A stretch of 64,000 bases of DNA from positions 314,632-378,631 of the forward strand of contig JBNGIQ010009234.1 of NCBI GenBank assembly GCA_049999765.1. Reading direction: 5' to 3'. A program made the translations under genes and the position numbers. Shown in pieces: positions 55,174 through 64,000 of this stretch (its first letter is position 1; every line of letters starts with the position of its first letter). The notes under the pieces are model-generated. The model was not told the origin of the DNA and searched no databases. It saw only the letters and a program-made list of their open reading frames with translations. This DNA comes from Phaeoceros laevis (Eukaryota > Anthocerotophyta > Anthocerotopsida > Notothyladales).

Positions 55174-58100
55174 ATGACTTCCTCCCATGCAGAACGGCTA
55201 CAGCAAGCTGCGCAATGTTGCTGTCAGGAGGTTTGTGAATGCCTGTGCAGTCAGAAGCCCCTGAAAAATCTACATGTCCAGTTTGTGAAGAGGTAAGATG
55301 TTTTAAGCTCGTAAGGTTCTGTCATGACTACCAGGTGGTGGAGTGCGAAGAGTCAGCAGCAGCTGCCATGGAGTTCATCAACATTTTGGCGACACCAGTC
55401 CCCGGAGAACACATTGAAGAACTGGAAGACTTGGAACCTGACAAGCGGTACCACTGTGAAAATCTTCTGGAGCTAGCAAAGAATTTGCTTGATCCCTTAA
55501 CGAATGATGGCCAGGTTGTTGACGTACTGATGCTAATGGTGGTTGCATTCTCGTACTCGTACCTCCGAACTGCATTAACGTGGACAGCTCTTGTGTGCAG
55601 ATTCTTTTAGAACGCATTGGATGGGAATTGCCCCAGGTCCTGGTGAATTACAACAGAGTATCCGACAAGTGCCGAGAATCCTCTTCTGCAGTAATCGATG
55701 GACTAGCGAACACGTGCTGCCCCCGTGAGCTGCTTGTTCTGTTCATGGAGGTAGTAGACATGAGCTTACTGCGCCATTTCTTTCATGACCTCCTCTTTCC
55801 GGAGTCTGTAACACTGCTATCCTGCGGTGTGCAGGCACTGAACATGGATGCTTCCCTTGAAAACGTGTTTTTCTCTCGCTCCGTCATACATGGTCTAGGA
55901 ATCGGTGTGTTTTCCGAACTGTTCCTTTAAAGTACTTTCTTCATTGTTAACCGCATGGTATGAGTAACTTTTTTGCTCCTTGCACAACAGTAATATGGTT
56001 TGACTGTTGTTTATCAGTCTTTTCTCGAGTGCAAATGCGACACATTGACTATTTTCAGGATATTTCCCAAGGACTTCTAGGAGTAGCCAGGCATGGCATA
56101 GAGCAGCTAGATGAACTTCTGGCAATCTCGCATGTGAGTACCCTAGCCATCACAAAGGAGGGGCCATCCGTTCAAGGGAAGGACCAAAAGTTGCTCGAGG
56201 AGATTGATGATGGAGAGATGGATTTTGTTAAAGAGTATGTTCTCCTTGCACAAATCATAAGAGAGGGATACAGCAGGGTTTCACTGGTATGGAACAATTC
56301 AAAATCCTTATTGTAGCCTGAATGCGGCATGTAAGGAAGACGTTCATATGCAGCTTTCTTTTGTAGGGAGATGAGCAGTTACAATGCGCTCAGCACACTC
56401 TCGGACTTTTTGTATTGCAACTTCTGGTTTGGTTCTCTCTCCCTCGGAGTTTGCCCCCTTCTCTTTTATTATGGAATATCCTTAGCGCAGTTACTGGGTA
56501 ACGTGTGTCAATGATAATAATAGGCTTTGAACTGTGGTGATCTTGAATCTCTCTGTTTCATGATTTGCAGGGAATCGCATCCGGTGGTTTAAAGTTTGCT
56601 GCACCATCACCAAAAGCATTAGACTTGTTGGTAAAAATGACCGATTTGTTGTACTCCTGTGGGCTGTCCCTTTCAACATTACTAGCTGGCCATCAAATTG
56701 TATACATGATATTTTCCTGTCAAGGTAAGGCACGGTGTGGTTTCTGAACCTTTCTTTGCTTTGGCAGACTGGGCCTCTGAAATGACATGTGAAGGTTTTA
56801 ACACTGTCTGCGACTATAGTACTTCGCTTTGTTCCTGCAGAAGGTGGTAACACTGAAAGTATGATGGAGCAGGATGGTGAGGCAGCTGGCAGACTGCATG
56901 TCGCTCTATGTTCAGGTCCAGTTTTTTGTTATTCATTCTGGAATGAGTAGTGCGAGTTTTCTGCATCCAGACTGTGTGCAAGCAGATTTTGACGATGTTC
57001 AGGAAACAAAACGAGGAGCTGCACTTGCTCTCGACCTCTCTGCTTATTTTCTTGCTCATGTTTTTCCACTTGTGCTCATCAGGTTGTAGACAGTGTGACT
57101 CACAGTGACAGGGAAATTGTCTCCCTACGAGAGACCCTCTGTGGGATTACTGAACTTCTTCTTGACTCGCTGCCAGAGCAGTGTATTGGGCTCTCAAGTA
57201 CGACATTGTGGCCAAGGCATTTGGTGAACCTCTTATGCTCCCCGACACAATATCATCTGGCACTGCTTTTCTAGAAGCTTTGAATCTCGCCAGTACTCTG
57301 CTGGTCTCAAACACGAAAGAAACATCATGGCAGCTTGTAGAGAAAGGAGTTTTGCTGATGCAAAGTATCCTTCAAGCTACGAGTGTGTCATGGAGCAAAA
57401 GTGAAGCAGATGATTGGCCAACTATTACTGTGAACGTCATGCCAGCTTTGCAGGTATCTTTCGGATCTCTTGCATTTGAAAAGCCCCTACCGTTCAAGTA
57501 CTTCACGCTGAAGAACTGTTAGCAAGGCCTGTGTGTGTGTAGCAGCTCTTGACATTAGTAAGGCAGTACTTCTCTCATATATGTACACTTTTGTTGTAAG
57601 CAGTTACTACAAGGCGTTCTTATAACTTGTGGTAAGCCAGATCTACGCCGGAAAGCATTCTCTCTGCTGGAAGGAGTACGTTTGCCACCTTGTTGGTACT
57701 AGTGACCTTGTGATGTGGTGGATTTCTTGGAAGGTGATAGCTCACATGTTTGTAATGACACACAGGTGATTAAACAAGGTCTACCGGAACATGCAAGGTT
57801 CGAGGCTCTCAAAGCTTTGATCAGTAGCAGCCCATATCCATCAATGGTAACAATCTTTTGCTAGTCTGCATCGGGACTAGATTGTCAAGTTTGGGCTTAG
57901 TTTAAAAGTTTCGTTCTGCACTGTTGCCAATCAAAGCATCTCATGCCCTGGCAGGTCTCGCTGTTGTTGACTTGTGTGAAGGATGAAACAGCAAGGGCCT
58001 GGCCTGCAAAAGAGAATCCATCGATGGGAGAATCGGGGAGTACAGTCTCACCTTTTGTGAAGCAAGACGTTGTAAATGTGCTCGAAGATGTGCTTGAGCA

Positions 58101-58587
58101 TGCTGGAAGAGACATTCTGCAGACACCGGCGAATGTTGACTCTGTATGTTGACTCTGTGGATACCATGGTTGTTGGTCTTTGTGGGTCCCCTACTATGTA
58201 GGATGGTCGTGAACCTTGATTCGAATCACAATGCTTGGTGGCAGGTCCTGGGGGCGTTGAACTTGTACAGATTCCTTCTTATAAGAGAAACTTCAGGTAT
58301 ATACCTTCCGCCCAAGTCGCGGGGGGTCCTGCAATCTAAGCAAGCTTTGCTAATTTTCATAAATTTTCCTAACAGGAAGGACAAACCACACCGGTGTTCG
58401 GAGTAAGGAGAAACAGAGGTGGCTGTTGCCATTGCGAGAAGCTGTTGGTTCAATTCAGCTGAGTTTGGAGAACGAGACGATAGTGGAATTAGGGCATGAT
58501 GCATCACTTGCATTGGACACCCTGATGAGTGTACTTCACCGATGTCTGGAGCTCGTCGAGGAGTGCTTGAAAGAATCCAGTGTGTAG
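55174..58587 (+). CDS. ALF4: ALF4/glomulin-like CUL1-RBX1 regulator
   Basis: Homologue of plant ABERRANT LATERAL ROOT FORMATION 4 and animal glomulin, which bind RBX1 and restrain SCF ubiquitin ligases. ATG 55174 opens MTSSHAERLQQAAQCCCQEV and splices to VVECEESAAAAMEFINIL. Helical-repeat exons follow: ILLERIGWELPQVLVNYNRV, CCPRELLVLFMEVVD, DISQGLLGVARHGIEQLDEL, LASTLLVSNTKETSWQLVEK and GVLLMQSILQATSVSW. The C-terminus is REAVGSIQLSLENETIVELG, then LMSVLHRCLELVEECLKESS and stop TAG at 58585-58587, matching the ALF4 tail. Middle exons between 56300 and 57180 were only partly traced. Confidence 0.75.
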
Positions 58588-58628
58588 AGGATGTACATTT
58601 ACTACATTAGACATTCACGCGTCTGTTC

Positions 58629-58675
58629 TGGAAGGGGGTTTTATTGTGATTGACTGGGTACTTGCGCACCACACG
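58629..58675. repeat. Dispersed repeat, copy B
   Basis: Second copy of the block at 24241-24300, with the shared words tgtgattgac, gggtacttgc and accacac in the same orientation. Confidence 0.6.
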
Positions 58676-58841
58676 TGTGACAAATGAGGGTCACGAAAAA
58701 ACCTGTTATCTAATTAACTACTTCAATTGAAATTAAGTTTTACACTAAGATAGGGCCTAAAGTGAGGCGTTTTAGCGGGGCTTTCAGCTCTTTGTCGGGC
58801 CGGTGTTGGTCTCGTTACTCCTGGCTGGCTACTGGAAGACT

Positions 58842-59280
58842 GTAACGCCCCGATGAACCTCCCGGCGTAACCGGGAGGACAATAATCCAGATATTTTTGG
58901 ACAACCCGGCAAAAACTTAGCGGGTCTATTTTTGGTGGTGTCTACATTTTTGCCGGGTCGATTGGCAACCCGTATCGCGAGAGCCGGTTGCTCTCTTCTT
59001 GCTTCCTTCCCTCTCCCGCCAAGTGACCGCCAGGTGAGCTGCGCAGCACGATGCCTCTCCGTGGAAGTNNNNNNNNNNNNNNNNNNNNNNNNNNNNNNNN
59101 NNNNNNNNNNNNNNNNNNNNNNNNNNNNNNNNNNNNNNNNNNNNNNNNNNNNNNNNNNNNNNNNNNNNCCGGCCCGGGCGACCACATGGAAAACCAGCCT
59201 TAGGGGGGGAATTGTGGCTTCCGGTAGCCGGCATCACACAGCCCTGAGAGGGTCGCCACTTTCATGGGTCCTCGCCTAAG
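58842..59280. mobile_element. Possible LTR-retrotransposon remnant
   Basis: The segment starts TGTAACGCCCCG, a start often seen in plant LTRs. After the gap comes a polypurine tract (aggggggga, about 59201-59210) directly before attgtggc, the usual arrangement at the inner edge of a 3' LTR. No protein domain, primer-binding site or matching LTR pair is visible, so this is only a suggestion. Confidence 0.3.
59069..59168. other. Assembly gap (100 N)
   Basis: Run of exactly 100 N inside repeat-like sequence. Confidence 0.95.
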
Positions 59281-59622
59281 TGGATTTTTTCTGACTACTC
59301 TTCAGAGCCCTATGGCAGGATGGTTTTACAAGAGGAAGGCACATCCCAGGTAAATCTGTCGCCCATGGAGAGGGGGCATCTAGGGGGCAAAACCGCCGGG
59401 AATTCGTGATAGAACAGAGCACTGCATCGAAAATTCCTTAGCTTGGTCAGTTGCAAGCTGGCCTAAACCCGCCTGTACCAGATCTTGGCCCTAAGTTCAA
59501 GAGAGGTGGGCAGAACGGGCCGACTGTGATTTTGACGGTTAATGTCGACAATATGCTGGGCATCATTATTAGACGCACCTTGATGGAGTCGTCGGCGTGA
59601 AAAGAGCAGGCGATCTGTCGCC

Positions 59623-60510
59623 ATGCGTTCCCTGAGGCTGCTGTGGGAACTCTCGACCAGACGTTCTCGACTGGTCAGTGATTCTGCCTGCCGGCCGGTG
59701 TCGGCTAATTCTGGGCTCACAGGTTGCCATCCTTCGACGGGCTTCTGTCGTCACCTGGTCTCACTTACTCCTCGAATTTTGCTCTCGCCTCGCGTTTATC
59801 CCAGTGGCGACAACGACCGCTTGGTAAGACACTTTGGTCCTTCAGTGCCTGAATGGAGTGTGCAGGAGTACAACGCTGTTTGGTACCCAAGTGTGTCCTC
59901 TGAATTGGCTAAACGAAGGAGATAAACCCTAAAGCTCTGCAGTATCTGTTTTGAATTGCTCAAGGGTGCGTTTGGAGCTTTCTGACTGACTTGCTGCTGG
60001 GGCGTGCAGAATGAAGAATACAATGCCCGGATTAAGGATCAAGACCAGAATGAGCGGTTCGGGAAGTGGCTAGGTCCGAATGCTTTGGCAAGTGGGGACT
60101 TTCAACAGGATAGAGACAGCAAAACTGGGAAGAAGAAGAAGAAGGTTCTGAAGACGTTCAAGCATGCAAAGTCCTTTAGGCTGAGGACAGAGAAATATAT
60201 GCAGCCCTTCTGGCTGGATGTCTTCATGTCCAAGCGGTTCATCACTGCGTCAGTCATGCACCGAGTCACCAGTCGTGTTGTGGCAGTTTGCAACACCAAT
60301 TCCAAGGAGTTCAGAGGAAAGCTAAAATCTTATTCCGACATCAACGCCTGTCAGCTTGTAGCAGAGAGATTAGCAGAAAGGGCTATTGAAGCTGATGTTT
60401 ATGCCATTGCTTACGAACCTAGGAAGAACGAAAAGTTTGAAGGGAAGCTGAGAACGTTAGTGGAGACTGTAGGGAAGAACGGCATTCATTTGTATTTACC
60501 CAAGGATTGA
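59623..60510 (+). CDS. Mitochondrial-type ribosomal protein uL18 (L18p/L5e family)
   Basis: Large-subunit ribosomal protein binding 5S rRNA in organelle ribosomes. Exon 1 from ATG 59623 (MRSLRLLWELSTRRSRLVSD) is arginine- and serine-rich, like a mitochondrial presequence. It likely splices near 59888 (gtgtgt donor) to the gtgcag acceptor at about 60009, where NEEYNARIKDQDQNERFGKW begins. The uL18 core follows: SKRFITASVMHRVTSRVVAV, NTNSKEFRGKLKSYSDINAC, LVAERLAERAIEADVYAIAY and GKLRTLVETVGKNGIHLYLP, stop at 60508-60510. It is closest to the plant L18p/L5e family proteins of mitochondria. The exact donor is my choice; the core is certain. Confidence 0.75.
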
Positions 60511-60994
60511 TGGTGGCAAAAACACACTCCTTAGTTCACTGTTTATCCATCACCCTCAGTCGCCGTCCCGCAGACTTATACATGAAATGCCCTATGGAAA
60601 GTTGCATTCATGGGTGCTTAATTTCCTGCCTCAAAACCGTGCGGCCTCTGAAACTTGCAGTTCGAGAAACGAGGTCCTCATCAGTTGAGGTCACGCCGAA
60701 GACTGACGTTTCAGCAGCTTACCATCCACAATTTTTCAAGACATTCGCAGTAGTCTACCATGGCAATGTCATAAGTTTGTCTTTTTGATTGTATGATTCA
60801 AAAACCGTGCGTTCCTCTGGAACAAAATTGTCTTCGGCTTATCGATTACTCAAAAGGTGGTAATATCTTTGGCAGGTAGACCTAGGCCTCCTTATTGTGA
60901 TGCCTACATGCTTTCGCTGCAACCTACCACTCTTTCCTGGCAGGCGCTGACGGATTTGGGGCAGATCTGGAGAGTGACCTACTAAGCACGCATT
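60511..60994. other. Convergent 3' flanks of uL18 and malate dehydrogenase
   Basis: A 484-base tail-to-tail spacer with no recognised coding sequence. Confidence 0.55.
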
Positions 60995-62566
<1,572 letters not shown>

Positions 62567-63742
62567 GGCGCCGAATTGCCGGACAACGCAGCGGAGCAAG
62601 AGGAAGGCAGAGAGCTTGATGCAGACGAGCAGCTGGTGGAAGACTGTGGAAACAGACGGAGCGGTGTGTTTTAGAGAGAAGAGGAGTGCGATGGCACGGC
62701 GCCGCGAACTGGCGAAATCCCCGGAACGCCAAGCCTGGCAAAAATGTGGAGGGGCGGAGACATCAAAGTTCACTTAGGGTTCGTTGGGACGAGCTGTTGT
62801 CAATAGTCTGCCGGACTCTATCCACAACTGCACAAGCTTATATTACCGAGCAAACAAGAGCGAGTATCGCCGAATTCCAAGTCAGACAAGGCAGGACAAC
62901 AGCTCAACAAAAAGACCGCCGGATGCTTCTTCGCGTGCCTCTGGTTAGACCGCACCACGTCACTTATATCACTAGCTATTGCACTTGTATAACTGGCTAT
63001 TGTAACATGCCTTCTCTGCTTTGTTAAGTGCCATGTTACCAACTTACCATGTAGTCATACCTCGATCTCCAATACGCAAACTCACTCCAACCCTGATAAA
63101 AATCCTCCTTTCTGCTCTGCTTCTTATCAGACATCAATCTGCAAGAACTCTATTTCCAGGGCAATCGATCTGCCTGACACATGGAAGCTTCAGTGACTAT
63201 TCCAGTACTTGGCAACTGCCCAATAATTCGCAGACTTGGTTCAGTACAGTGGCAGACTGTCGCAAGTTGTTGGGAAAAGAATAGCATTTGAACTTACATT
63301 GAGAAAACCACAGGATGAACAACTTTCAGTTGCTACGTACTCTCTGCCACTTTCAAGGCATGAAGAGAAAGAGAAGAGAGGTTAGAATTGGGAATTTTCT
63401 GCATTTCACATCTTTCCAACCTATCTGGAAATGACAGTTCCACTTGTCAGCTCATGGCAGGTTTCAAATCGGTTGTTTCCCGTGATCAAGAAACACGAAC
63501 ATGGAACGCATGCCAAGGAACAAACGGGAATTCTCGTTGCAAAAAAATTTCAATGAGATTGTACAGAAACGTCAATCGGTTGATTCGCTAAATGGTACTT
63601 CATAAATGGTTTGCACTCAAAGTATAGCGAGCCTGGTCCACTCCAAATCAAGAAAATAGCTTAGGCTGACAGCTAAGAGGAAGCTGATCTGGTCCATCAA
63701 CCAGAGTGCCCGGTTATGCAGCTTGGAAGCGTCCAGGTTTGC
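62567..63742. other. Intergenic between MDH and germin-like gene
   Basis: MDH promoter side and germin-like 3' flank. Open frames up to 113 codons without recognised domains. Nothing else seen. Confidence 0.5.
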
Positions 63743-64000
63743 TTAAGCAGCAGGGGCAAAAGAAGCTTGCAGCTTGTCAATCACTTCAACTCCCACTTTG
63801 AATGCTGTGGTGAGAGCAACGTCGGGAACGCCGGAGCCGAAGAGAGCGGGGCCGACCTGTACGGTGCCAGGGTTGGAGCTGCTGAAGGACGCGATGGCGC
63901 GTACCACCTTCTTGCTGAGGTTGATCTGGTAGTGAATCAGGCCCTTGGGGAAGACGAAGACATCGCCGGTCTTGAGCACCTGCGAGTAGAACTTGTTGGT
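63743..64000 (-). CDS. Germin-like protein, C-terminal part (runs off the window)
   Basis: Secreted cupin-fold protein of the cell wall, often with superoxide dismutase or oxalate oxidase activity. Only the C-terminal 85 or so residues are inside the window. They read LKTGDVFVFPKGLIHYQINL (germin box with the metal-binding histidine HYQ), then VRAIASFSSSNPGTVQVGPA, LFGSGVPDVALTTAFKVGVE and VIDKLQASFAPAA, stop at 63743. The reading frame is open to the window end, so the 5' part lies beyond 64000. Confidence 0.9.
   Translation of the reverse strand, partial: TNKFYSQVLKTGDVFVFPKGLIHYQINLSKKVVRAIASFSSSNPGTVQVGPALFGSGVPDVALTTAFKVGVEVIDKLQASFAPAA

Larger units (their letters stand above)
58588..59622. 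other. Transposon-like intergenic region
   Basis: No gene recognised. It contains a copy of the dispersed repeat (about 58629-58675), a GC-rich stretch with inverted cctcccgg/ccgggagg elements (about 58858-58878), a 100-N gap, and a polypurine run followed by attgtgg, listed separately. Confidence 0.45.

Overview
This window is nuclear DNA from a green plant. Nearly every gene is split by short introns (mostly 60-350 bp, gt...ag ends, often tgcag acceptors), and the products include chloroplast, mitochondrial and plant-specific proteins: CYP28 immunophilin, a plastid-envelope-channel-type POLLUX-like protein, a PTI1-like kinase, ALF4, a germin-like protein and an XS-domain protein. Compact genes, short introns and about one gene per 3.5 kb suggest a non-seed plant (bryophyte grade, or possibly a streptophyte alga) rather than a flowering plant. 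The species cannot be fixed from the sequence. Three runs of N (100, 400 and 100 bases) mark scaffold gaps.

Layout. 1-5.4 kb: MUS81 nuclease on the minus strand. 5.4-10.3 kb: a UvrD/SRS2-type helicase on the plus strand, head to head with MUS81, with an E2F-type site in the shared spacer. 11.4-16.0 kb: a 12-exon POLLUX-like channel (plus). 16.2-17.6 kb: a gap, short repeats, a decayed copy of the helicase 3' end, and a 66-bp near-perfect palindrome. 18-23.6 kb (all minus): a HdeD/DUF308 membrane protein, CYP28 and a PTI1-like kinase. 23.9-26 kb: gene-poor, with a 400-base gap. 26-27.8 kb: a membrane-anchored glycosyltransferase (minus). 28.9-32.3 kb (plus): LPEAT2-type acyltransferase, then TIM17. 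32.4-35 kb: little that is recognisable. 35-37.3 kb: BAR-SH3 protein (minus). 39.1-40.6 kb: an XS / coiled-coil / RING protein (plus). 41-49.2 kb: DCAF1 (minus), divergent from an NDUFB8-type complex I subunit (plus, 49.7-50.5 kb). 51.3-54.1 kb: fumarylacetoacetase. 55.2-58.6 kb: ALF4/glomulin-like. 58.6-59.3 kb: transposon-like debris around a gap. 59.6-60.5 kb: mitochondrial-type uL18. 61.0-62.6 kb: cytosolic malate dehydrogenase (minus). 63.7 kb to the end: the 3' end of a germin-like gene (minus).

Most genes are housekeeping loci with no operon-like logic. The exception is the divergent MUS81/helicase pair, since both proteins process recombination intermediates. The least ordinary items are the XS-RING fusion, the intron-bearing HdeD-family gene, the intron-containing helicase fragment beside a long palindrome, and a scatter of two- or three-copy tandem duplications of 16-39 bp in non-coding DNA.

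Gene models were assembled by eye from six-frame translation, splice consensus and recalled family sequences. Outer limits are reliable where a stop or start is named; internal exon edges are reliable only where stated.
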